From positions 1 through 64,000 of the forward strand of contig JAAFIR010000011.1 of NCBI GenBank assembly GCA_013297885.1: a stretch of DNA of 64,000 nucleotides. The letters run 5' to 3'. Source of the stretch: Leptospirales bacterium. Lineage in GTDB: Bacteria; Spirochaetota; Leptospiria; Leptospirales; Leptospiraceae. The translations under genes and the position numbers were made by a program. Shown piece by piece: positions 55,901 through 63,059 of this stretch. The notes under the pieces are model-generated. The model was not told the origin of the DNA and made no database searches. It saw only the letters and a program-made list of their open reading frames with translations. Position 1 is the stretch's first letter. The number at the start of each line of letters is the position of its first letter.

Positions 55901-58381
55901 AATTTCTTTAAATAAAATTTCAGATTCTTCAAATTTACCACAAATATAAGCACATTCTGCTTTTCGTATTGAGGTGTTATATGCTAATTCATAATTTGTT
56001 TTCCACATATCTATGAGAAAAATTTTTGTTGCATTTTCTAAAAATTTAAATGCAGAAGGGTAAGCTCCAGAATTCTCAGCAATTTTTGCTACTTCTAAAT
56101 TAAGCTCAATTAATTCTAAAATTTCTTTTTTTGAATCAATTAATTTAGAAGCATAATTCAAATGATTTACAATTGTAACTAAATCTTCTTTTGATTCTTT
56201 TTTTGTTTTAGATTTAGATTTAAGACTCTGAAATAGAAAATATCCAATTTTTTTATGTACGATCTCTTTTTCTTTTTCTTCTAATAATTGATACGCTGAC
56301 TGTTGAACTCTATCGTGTAAAAATTTAAATTGAATTTTATCAAAATTTATTTCATAAGACTCATTATGTATCAAAGTTTGAAGCTCAGAAGAAGAATCTC
56401 CTTTTACTTCAATAAATCCTTTTGGTAATAATTGCCATATCGTTTTTAAAATATCTGTGCTTGTTTTTTCTGAGGTTAAAATTAAATCTTGTAGAGAAAA
56501 CAACCCTCCTAGGCATGATGCATGTTTTAGAATTTCAATTTCGTTTATTTCTAAAGTTTTAATTTTATTTACTAAAAGATCGATAACATTTGAAGTAATT
56601 GATTTTTCTTTAATTTGAATTTCATTCCAAACCCACTTTGATTCATTTGAGTCAAACTTTAATAGACTTTCAATTGTTAAAGATTTTAAAAATTCCCCAA
56701 CAAAATATGGGTTGCCATTTGTTTTTTCCATAACTAAATTTGAAAGTTCAAATACTTCTTCTTTTTTTCTTTGTATAGAATCAGAAATTAAATCTAAAAC
56801 ATCTTCATGTATTAATGGGGAAAGAATTATTTTTTTTGGGGGAAGTTTTAACTTTTCTAATTGTTCGATTAAATTTGTTAGGGGATGAAGCATGTCAACT
56901 TCATTATCTCGAAATGCTCCAATTATCATTATATTATTTGCTTCTAAATCAGTAACTAAATACTCTATCAAATCCAAACTAGAACTATCAGCCCATTGTA
57001 AATCATCTAAAAATAATGCAAGAGGTTGATCTTTTTTTGTTAAAGAGCGAATAAATAAACGAAAAGTATGATTAAATCTATTTTTAGTTTCTAATGGTGA
57101 TAGTTCAGATAGTGGTTCTAGATTACCCATAATCAATTCTAATTCAGGAATCACTTGATTGATTAAGGATGCATTTTTTCCAAATGAAGAATTAAATTTA
57201 TCTTTCCATTCTTTAATAATACTCTGTTCTTTTGAAAGTATTTGTTTGATAAAATTTCTACATGCACCAAGAATTGCACTAAATGGAATATCTCTTTGGT
57301 ATTGATCAAATTTACCTGATAAATAAATTCCTCTTTTTTCAGTAACAGGTTTTTGCAGTTCATTAATAAGTGCAGATTTTCCAATACCAGAATAACCTCC
57401 GACTAGAAGAAAACTTACAGAACCTTGAGAAACTTCTTCATATGTATTTAATAAAACTTCTATTTCTTTTTCTCTTCCATAAAGTTTTTCAGGAATTTTT
57501 AAATCACTTGAAATATCTTTTTCTGCAATGGAAAAATCTTTAATTTCTTTAAAGTGTTTTAGATCATAAAAACATTTTTCTAAATCATAAATAATCCCAT
57601 GATGAGTTTTATATCTATCTTCTGGGGATTTTGCCATAAGTTTTAAAATAATTTTGGAAATTACTTCAGAAGTTTGAGGTTTTATTTTATGTGGAGGTTC
57701 TGGGTTTCTAGCAATATGAGAGTGAACTAATTCCATTGGGTCATTTGATTCGAATGGTTTTTTAAAAGTAATTAATTCGTAAAATACAATTCCCAAAGAA
57801 TAAAAATCACTTCTATAATCAACCGTGCGATTCATTCTTCCTGTTTGTTCAGGAGATAAATAAGACAAACTTCCTTCTAATTGGTCAGGACTTTTTGATT
57901 CAGTATTTTCTTTATTTAATAGAGTAGATATTCCAAAGTCTGTAATTAAAACTCTTCCAGTTTTTGGGCTTATTAAAATGTTTTCAGGTTTTATATCTTT
58001 ATGAATAACATTTGAACTATGAATGTCTTCTAAACTTTTACACAACTTTATTAAAATTTTTATTATAGTTTTTGTACTAAAATTTCCTTTGTTATTTAAT
58101 TCTCTTAATGAAACACCACCAAAATCTTCTGATACTAAAATAGGAAGATTATCAACTAATTCAAATCCTAAAGCTTTTGTGATTCGATGAGAATTAATTT
58201 TTTTATTTATTTCAAATTCTTTTTTTAAATTTGCTGTTTCAGATTTTGAAACAAATTCACCTGAAGGAATTTTTAAAATAATCAGTTTTGAATCGGATTT
58301 TCTTCTTCCTTTAAAAACTAAGCGATTGTTTGTCCTATAAATTTCTTTTAAATTATCGTATTCAGTAAAATGAACCATCAT
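53000..58381 (-). CDS. Ser/Thr kinase - AAA ATPase - GAF - adenylate/guanylate cyclase
   Basis: 1793 residues, cytosolic. Kinase (1-275): Lys37, HKD at 127-129 (VIHKDIKPENIL), DFG at 148-150. AAA/STAND-like ATPase: Walker A GYSGIGKSALINE near 332, Walker B ALFLDDLQWAD near 455. A long helical TPR-like stretch spans 700-1300. GAF domain about 1350-1500. Class III cyclase from about 1525: metal Asp in FFSDLRNFTGM and KYIGDAIMALF, then GDAVNLASRLESM with the Asn-Arg pair. Leptospires and cyanobacteria have such multi-domain proteins. Its stop is one base from P450 1, so it probably senses and controls the lipid-oxidation genes. Cyclic nucleotide type cannot be told. Confidence 0.88.
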   Translation of the reverse strand: MMVHFTEYDNLKEIYRTNNRLVFKGRRKSDSKLIILKIPSGEFVSKSETANLKKEFEINKKINSHRITKALGFELVDNLPILVSEDFGGVSLRELNNKGNFSTKTIIKILIKLCKSLEDIHSSNVIHKDIKPENILISPKTGRVLITDFGISTLLNKENTESKSPDQLEGSLSYLSPEQTGRMNRTVDYRSDFYSLGIVFYELITFKKPFESNDPMELVHSHIARNPEPPHKIKPQTSEVISKIILKLMAKSPEDRYKTHHGIIYDLEKCFYDLKHFKEIKDFSIAEKDISSDLKIPEKLYGREKEIEVLLNTYEEVSQGSVSFLLVGGYSGIGKSALINELQKPVTEKRGIYLSGKFDQYQRDIPFSAILGACRNFIKQILSKEQSIIKEWKDKFNSSFGKNASLINQVIPELELIMGNLEPLSELSPLETKNRFNHTFRLFIRSLTKKDQPLALFLDDLQWADSSSLDLIEYLVTDLEANNIMIIGAFRDNEVDMLHPLTNLIEQLEKLKLPPKKIILSPLIHEDVLDLISDSIQRKKEEVFELSNLVMEKTNGNPYFVGEFLKSLTIESLLKFDSNESKWVWNEIQIKEKSITSNVIDLLVNKIKTLEINEIEILKHASCLGGLFSLQDLILTSEKTSTDILKTIWQLLPKGFIEVKGDSSSELQTLIHNESYEINFDKIQFKFLHDRVQQSAYQLLEEKEKEIVHKKIGYFLFQSLKSKSKTKKESKEDLVTIVNHLNYASKLIDSKKEILELIELNLEVAKIAENSGAYPSAFKFLENATKIFLIDMWKTNYELAYNTSIRKAECAYICGKFEESEILFKEILANANSNLDKGRVYEIQVVQYANKNELQKAVDLGREGLKLFGVNLPSFVPLPLVLFEVVKATITKGSRKIEDLLNLPEVKDEEIKMVARLLNHLTSPTYGTNQNLFAFVVTKGVHLALKHGVTDYSAYMFGLYAALVGSKLGLFEAGEKFGHLGINLSNRFNSLSQRCRANFAMGTFVYGWTKHSKDAFDYSLESFRLARETGDNIYSCYSIVEYCSKLVSLGESIDDTHKIISKYTDYVVKQVKDRWIGTLMLSMNYFLLNLAGKTKNKFSFSTNDFDEDQYAREINLEGQGQMDWYHTNKAKTYYFYGEYEKALEMLKKAEEKMVYSFACVITAEQNYFYSLTLAALLDKNPKMKSKYLRKIKQNNSLLKKWAKASPSNFLHKSLLIEAEIARIQEKFFLAEKLYDESIINAKKEGYSVNEAISNELAGKYYSTNNRIKIAKTYLTDAYYGFERWGAIHKVKLFEEKWKSFIQFKRNENQNRTLTFEKDSNPFGNTTEMHFASKILDLSTILKSSQVLSGEIRLNSLLQKMIDILVENAGAERAYFFVNEKDSFVLVASTDLNTEESKVEINIPIDESDGFAKTVVNYVIRTKQTLVIQNANSHPIYKTDDYISKNNTRSILCMPILFHSKLFGIIYLENNLAEGALSGERVDLLNMLSSQIAISYNNAKIYGEMEIMAESFSRFVPREFLEYLGKTSIQEISVGDAMRHKMTIFFSDLRNFTGMSEKMDVKDNFKFLNSYMERMEPIIKNYEGFIDKYIGDAIMALFPSDPTKALLACIEMKLELAVLNKYRREKGFEDIQFGIGLHTGEVMLGTIGSKSRLDTTVIGDAVNLASRLESMTKLVGTNILISDSVYSGIQFKQSFHFREIGFVKIKGKDKPILLYEVFDGDEKELFTKKLKLKPIFEEALSLFYKRNFEKAKILLEECLLFLPSDKVSERYLKYTKIYLNVPPASNWIGSEIWG

Positions 58382-58530
58382 TGTCTCAGAGTTTAATCGA
58401 ATTATTCTTTAATATTTTTTTATAAATTAATTTATTAGGAATATTTTTAAAAATTATTAAATTTATTTTACATACTTTCAAATTAATTATTTTTTTAGTC
58501 AAGCTAATTATGTTAATTTTTTGGATTTAA
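58382..58530 (-). promoter_or_regulatory. Promoter region of the kinase-cyclase/P450-LOX operon
   Basis: AT-rich. On the minus strand TTGAAA, 17 bases, AATAAT is one candidate. TTGACTAAAAAAA further upstream recalls the motif in the gap 49586-49790. No operator palindrome was noticed. Confidence 0.3.
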
Positions 58531-59307
58531 CTAACCTGCAGTCCAACCACCGTCAACAGGCATTGCAACACCAGTCATAAAACTAGCCTCTTCACTTGCT
58601 AAAAAAACAACAGACTTAGCAACTTCATCTGGAAATGAAATTCTTCTCATTGGATATGCTTTTGCTTGTTCATCTTTTACTTTTTGCAAATCTTCAGGTT
58701 TTACATTTACATAAATATCATCTAACATTTCAGAATCAATACTACCTGGGCAAACAACATTTACCCGAATTCCTTTTGGTGCAACTTCCAAAGCAATAGA
58801 TTTTGTCATACCAACAATTGCATGTTTTGATGCTGTGTATGCTGATACTTTAAAATGTCCTCCCACTAATCCAAGTACTGATGCAATATTTACTATATTA
58901 CCTTTTTTTACTTTTAACATTTCTAGAATTTCATATTTCATACAAAGCATGGTTCCTGTAATATTTGTTTTCATCACTTTTTCCCATTCATCTGTTTTGT
59001 ATTCAATAAAACTACTCATAGCCCCAAGTCGTCCAGCATTGTTTACTGCAGAATCAATTGAACCAAAATCATTCATTGTTTGATCAATTAAATTTTTTAT
59101 ATCTTCTTCTTTATCAATATCACATGTGTAAAATTTTGCTTTAACTCCTAACATTCTAATTTCTTCTTCAACTTTTTTTCCTTGGTCAGCTCTTCTTCCA
59201 CAAATAGCAACATTTGCCCCTTTTTTTGCAAATTCAATTGCAACAGATCTTCCAAGTCCAGAAGTTGCACCAGTTACTAAAACATTTTTTCCAGCAAATA
59301 ATTTCAT
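58531..59307 (-). CDS. SDR-family dehydrogenase
   Basis: 258 residues. TGATSGLGRS near 13, NNAGRLG near 89, Ser/YxxxK as NIASVLGLVGGHFKVSAYTASK, and PVDGGWTAG at the end: a classical glucose/fatty-alcohol-type SDR. Substrate unknown. Lies upstream of the kinase-cyclase on the same strand with a 149-base gap; it could act on oxylipin alcohols but only position suggests this. Confidence 0.8.
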   Translation of the reverse strand: MKLFAGKNVLVTGATSGLGRSVAIEFAKKGANVAICGRRADQGKKVEEEIRMLGVKAKFYTCDIDKEEDIKNLIDQTMNDFGSIDSAVNNAGRLGAMSSFIEYKTDEWEKVMKTNITGTMLCMKYEILEMLKVKKGNIVNIASVLGLVGGHFKVSAYTASKHAIVGMTKSIALEVAPKGIRVNVVCPGSIDSEMLDDIYVNVKPEDLQKVKDEQAKAYPMRRISFPDEVAKSVVFLASEEASFMTGVAMPVDGGWTAG

Positions 59308-59537
59308 GTTCTCTCCAAAATTGAATCAATCATTTTTATATAGTTCTAATTTGTAAAATAAGAATTTTCATTACTAGATAAATTCATAGTGGATTTTACC
59401 TAATTAGGGATTCTACCTACTCCATTGCGGTTTTTCCCTATTGTAAAAAGTTTTTTTATATGCTATATTTTCATCATGGACAAAAGTTCAGAACCAATCC
59501 ATGTTGGTTTTAAAATTTATATAATTTGAGGTGGATC
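59308..59537. promoter_or_regulatory. Divergent promoter region
   Basis: Between the SDR and the SPFH gene. AGGGATT (around 59408) and CCCTATTG (around 59436) enclose a CTCCATTGCGG stretch that could fold, but it lacks the conserved order of the three-arm repeat. GAGGTGG (59528-59534) is the ribosome site of the SPFH gene. Confidence 0.3.
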
Positions 59538-60470
59538 ATGAAAAAGATTCAAAAAATAATTTTTTTATTTGGGGTTTTGGCGTTGCTAATGAATTGCAAT
59601 ATTGCAACTGTTAATTTAGGTGAAATAGGATTAGTTCGTGATGGTTCTTCAGGTTTAGTAAGTAATAAAATAGTTCGAGAGGGAAGACATTCTTTAGATC
59701 CAAGAGATGAACTAATTATTTACTCAATTCAAAGTAAACCTTACCAAGAAAGATTAGAGGTTTTAACTAGAGATGATTTAACTATTAATGCTATTGCAAC
59801 TATTAGAGTAAAACCAATCGAAGCAAAAATTTATGAACTACATAGAGAAACAGGACAAAATTATTACAATAATGTTGTGCGTGAAGAATTTAGAGCTGCT
59901 TTGAAAAATGTATTTAAAGAATATCCTTATGCTCAAGTTACTAAAAATTTTGAAGTTATGGAAGACACAATTATGAAAGTGATAGGTCCAAAACTTACTG
60001 CAAAATTTTTACAAATAGAATCTGTAAATATTGATGATATAAATATTCCAGTGGAAATTTCTGAAGCAATTCAAAAAAAAGTAAAAAAGAGCCAAGAGTC
60101 TGCAGCAATGGATTATGAATTAAGTATCGAAAAAAAGAAAAATGAGATTGAAAGACTAAATGCACAACGTGAAGCTGAAATCACTTTAATCAAAGCAAGA
60201 GCTGAAGCAGAAGCATTAAGATTAGTGAATAGCCAAATCACAACAAAATACATTCAACTAAAAGCAATGGAAAATCCAAACAATAAAGTAATTTATCTTC
60301 CAATTGGTAGAGATGGTTTACCAATGCTTTTAAATTTGGATAATGAAAAACCGGGTCCAATTCCACAGTCTTCTAATTTCCAAACAACTCTTCCAAAAAC
60401 AAATTCAAAGAAAAACAAAACTGAGAAAAAAAATGAAGCTAATGAAGCTGATGAATCTGAAAAAAATTAG
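59538..60470 (+). CDS. SPFH/prohibitin-domain lipoprotein
   Basis: 310 residues. Signal ends LALLMNCNIA, so lipid-anchored. SPFH domain 25-190 with RDDLTINAIATIRVKP and VNIDDINIPVEISEAIQ, then a long charged coiled coil (EKKKNEIERLNAQREAEIT) and a Lys/Asn/Glu tail. SPFH proteins form rings that organise membrane zones or hold proteases. I moved the start to ATG 59538, three bases after GAGGTGG. It overlaps the caspase gene by 20 bases. Confidence 0.8.
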   Translation: MKKIQKIIFLFGVLALLMNCNIATVNLGEIGLVRDGSSGLVSNKIVREGRHSLDPRDELIIYSIQSKPYQERLEVLTRDDLTINAIATIRVKPIEAKIYELHRETGQNYYNNVVREEFRAALKNVFKEYPYAQVTKNFEVMEDTIMKVIGPKLTAKFLQIESVNIDDINIPVEISEAIQKKVKKSQESAAMDYELSIEKKKNEIERLNAQREAEITLIKARAEAEALRLVNSQITTKYIQLKAMENPNNKVIYLPIGRDGLPMLLNLDNEKPGPIPQSSNFQTTLPKTNSKKNKTEKKNEANEADESEKN

Positions 60471-62628
60471 TTTAGTAATTTTATTTTGCCTGCCATTTTC
60501 TTTGGCAAGCAAAATGATAGTTAAATCTTTTAATGTAGAAATTCCTGCAGTTCTAGATTTTGCTATTTCTCCAAATGAAAAATGGGTTTTGACTGGAATG
60601 GAAAACAACCAAGCAGTTCTTTGGAACATGGAATCAAATAGATTCAAAGTTTTTCCAAATAATTCCACTTCTATAAACGCATTAGCTTTTTCTAATGATG
60701 GAAAATATGTTGCATTTCAATCGGATGAAAATATGGCGAAAGTGTTTACTCTAGATGGAAAATTTTTATTTGATTTAAAAGGTCATAAAGAAACAATTCG
60801 TAGTTTGGAGTTTTCTCCAAAATCAGATTTAATTCTTTCAGGCTCAGAGGATAATACTGTGAGATTATGGTCAGCTACAAATGGAAAATTATTAAAAACA
60901 ATTAAATCTCATATTGACCCAGTTAATTCAGTTGGTTTTTCACCAAACTCTGATTCTTTTTTTTCTGCTTCTGAAGATGGTTATCTTAGAATTTGGAATC
61001 TAGATGGAAAATTAATTTATGAATTTAAAGATCATGAAAGTCCAATTATGGACGCTCAATTTTCTCCTGATGGAAAAAAAATTCTAACTGGTGGTGATGA
61101 CGGCAAAATGGTGTTAAACGATTTGGTAAAAAAAACCAAAAAAGTTTTTGATGCTCATTCCAATTCAGTTCGTTCAGTGGAATTTTCAAAAGATGGAAAT
61201 AAAATTTTATCTTCATCTGAAGATAGATTTGTAAAACTTTGGAAAATTTCTGGAGAATTAATTTTTTCCAATAATGCTCATGAAGCAAATATCAACCAAG
61301 CAAAATTTTTAAAAAATAATTTTATTTTAACAGGTTCAGATGATGGAACTTTAAAATTGATTTCTGAAAAAGGAAAAATTTTAGCTACAATTCTAGTTAC
61401 TGAACATGGAAAAATTGTTTATTCAGAAAAAGGAAATTTTGATTATGATACTGAAAAATTGGAAGAGCTTTTGTTTTATCATCCTGATGAAACAGAATTA
61501 GATATTGATTCCAAAGTATTTTACCAAGTTTATTTTACTCCAAATCTATTTAAAAATATTTTAAATGGATCTGAAAAAGATTTTGGGCGACTTGAAAAAT
61601 TATTTCAATCCTCACCCCCACCAGAAGTCAGTGTAAAGAAAAAAATACTAAATGGAAAAAAAATAGAAATAGAAGTTTCAGTTTGTGATAGTGGTGGTGG
61701 AATAGAAGAAATATTTTTGTACCAAAATAAAATTTTATTGGAATATGAAAAATCTAAAGCGGTTCGATTTACTACAAATTCCAAATGTGCAATTAAAATT
61801 TACCAAACTAGTTTGATAAATGGTGTAAATTCTTTTCAAGCAGCAAGCACTTCTAGTAAAGGTTTGATGGGTTATTCCAATCAACTCACAGAAAATTATT
61901 CTGAAGAGCTACAAGCAAAACAAAACTTACATCTATTTATAATTGGAATTGATAAGTTTAAAAATAAAGAATTAAATTTGGAATTTGCTTCAACCGATGG
62001 AAAAAAAATCAGAGACAAGTTAACTCAAAAATCAAAATCAATTTATGAAAATGTTTTTGTAAATGAAATTTATAATGAAGAAGCTACAAAAGAAAATGTT
62101 TTTAAACTCTTTAAAAAAAATAAAAAAATTTCCTCAAATGATTCGGTGATTTTTTTCTTTTCCGGACATGGAACTGTTAAAGAAAAAAATTACTATTTTT
62201 TGATGAGTGATTTTGATTCCAATTTTTCTAAAACCGCTATTTCATCAGAAGAGATAACTGATTTAATTTCTGAAATTGACGTATTTCATAAATTGGTTTT
62301 ATTTGATACTTGTGAATCTGGTGGTGCTTGGATTAACCAAGTGGATTCAACTGATTTTTCACTTGGATTAATTTCCAAAAAAACAGGTGTTTCAGTTTTT
62401 GCTTCAAGTATGGAAAAAGAATTTTCTTATGAATCCAAAAAAATTGGCTCTGGACTTTTAGCAAAATCTTTTCTTGATGCTCTAGATGAAAAAGGTGATG
62501 TTTATACAGCAAACCTTGTTCCAATTCTTTCTAAAAAAATTCCTGAGTTAGCAAATTTGATTTTGAAAAAAGATCAAAACCCATCTATATTTTTTAGAGG
62601 AAAAAGTTTTAAACTTGCAGAGAATTAA
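60451..62628 (+). CDS. Exported WD40-caspase (peptidase C14) protein
   Basis: 725 residues. Signal peptide (LKKISLVILFCLPFSLASK), then about seven WD40 repeats to residue 310 (LSGSEDNTVRLWSATNGKLL; LTGGDDGKMVLND). A beta-rich linker with DSGGGIEEIFLY follows, and a caspase-like domain lies in 490-700. The catalytic dyad is present: His573 in FFFSGHGT and Cys621 in LFDTCESGGA. The start chosen is ATG 60451; the open frame reaches 60343 but that part overlaps the SPFH gene and would hide the signal peptide. Orthocaspases cut after Arg/Lys and are normally cytosolic, so export is notable. Probably works with the SPFH lipoprotein. Confidence 0.82.
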   Translation: MNLKKISLVILFCLPFSLASKMIVKSFNVEIPAVLDFAISPNEKWVLTGMENNQAVLWNMESNRFKVFPNNSTSINALAFSNDGKYVAFQSDENMAKVFTLDGKFLFDLKGHKETIRSLEFSPKSDLILSGSEDNTVRLWSATNGKLLKTIKSHIDPVNSVGFSPNSDSFFSASEDGYLRIWNLDGKLIYEFKDHESPIMDAQFSPDGKKILTGGDDGKMVLNDLVKKTKKVFDAHSNSVRSVEFSKDGNKILSSSEDRFVKLWKISGELIFSNNAHEANINQAKFLKNNFILTGSDDGTLKLISEKGKILATILVTEHGKIVYSEKGNFDYDTEKLEELLFYHPDETELDIDSKVFYQVYFTPNLFKNILNGSEKDFGRLEKLFQSSPPPEVSVKKKILNGKKIEIEVSVCDSGGGIEEIFLYQNKILLEYEKSKAVRFTTNSKCAIKIYQTSLINGVNSFQAASTSSKGLMGYSNQLTENYSEELQAKQNLHLFIIGIDKFKNKELNLEFASTDGKKIRDKLTQKSKSIYENVFVNEIYNEEATKENVFKLFKKNKKISSNDSVIFFFSGHGTVKEKNYYFLMSDFDSNFSKTAISSEEITDLISEIDVFHKLVLFDTCESGGAWINQVDSTDFSLGLISKKTGVSVFASSMEKEFSYESKKIGSGLLAKSFLDALDEKGDVYTANLVPILSKKIPELANLILKKDQNPSIFFRGKSFKLAEN

Positions 62629-62633
62629 ATTTA

Positions 62634-62705
62634 TGCCTCGAGAGGGAATCGAACCCCCACTAACAGTTCCGAAGACTGTAGTTCTATCCGTTGAACTATC
62701 GAGGC
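62634..62705 (-). tRNA. tRNA-Arg(UCG)
   Basis: Seven-base acceptor GCCTCGA/TCGAGGC with discriminator A. D stem GTTC/GAAC, anticodon stem ACAGT/ACTGT with loop CTTCGGA (anticodon TCG, reads CGA), and T stem GGGGG/CCCTC with loop TTCGATT. No CCA is encoded. It lies five bases past the caspase stop on the opposite strand. Confidence 0.93.
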
Positions 62706-62900
62706 TTAATTCTATTTGAAAAAAAAGGACATTGTAGTCTATAATAAAAAGATGATATGGTATTCATTTTTTTATATAACAGCTACCGAAAGTAAATACC
62801 CATTATTTTTGTTAGCTTGAATGTCCCAATTTAATTTTTGTTGTTTAAAATAGCTAGTTATTATTGTCAATCGTTATAGATGATATTTTATCTTTACTAT
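62706..62900. other. AT-rich spacer with probable tRNA promoter
   Basis: No gene. On the minus strand TATTATAGACTACAAT, 20-35 bases from the tRNA 5' end, could hold its -10. Otherwise featureless. Confidence 0.3.
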
Positions 62901-63033
62901 GCAAAAGGGATTGACTCGGTGTCAAAAAATTTTTTTTTAAAATTTTTTGACAAAAGAGGAAAGCCCAGTTTTTTCTCACTTAATAAAATTAATTTTTACG
63001 AATAATCAATGTTAAGTGAGAAAAAATTTGCCC
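62901..63033 (+). repeat. Dispersed three-arm repeat, copy 11
   Basis: Outer GCAAA (62901-62905) with TTTGC (63027-63031), again changed on both sides. Inner GGG/CCC. First-arm base CTC/GAG, then TGTCAAAAAATTTT and complement. Second arm TTTTTTCTCACTTAA with TTAAGTGAGAAAAAA; loop ATAATCAATGTTA. Its 3' end is 26 bases from the ftsZ stop. Confidence 0.8.
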
Positions 63034-63059
63034 TTTAAAAAACTAAACTACTAAAAAAA

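Noticed and set aside
3483-63033. Three-arm repeats as integron attC sites
   Set aside because: Copies 7 and 10 have GCGTTAGGG, which recalls the attC core, and folded-site recognition would fit variable arms. But other copies lack GTTRRRY/RYYYAAC boxes, there is no integrase in the window, and the neighbours are housekeeping genes such as leuS and ftsZ.
3483-63033. Three-arm repeats as REP/REPIN or IS200-like ends
   Set aside because: Those families conserve stem sequence; here stems are unrelated between copies and only junction bases are kept. No RAYT/TnpA gene is present.
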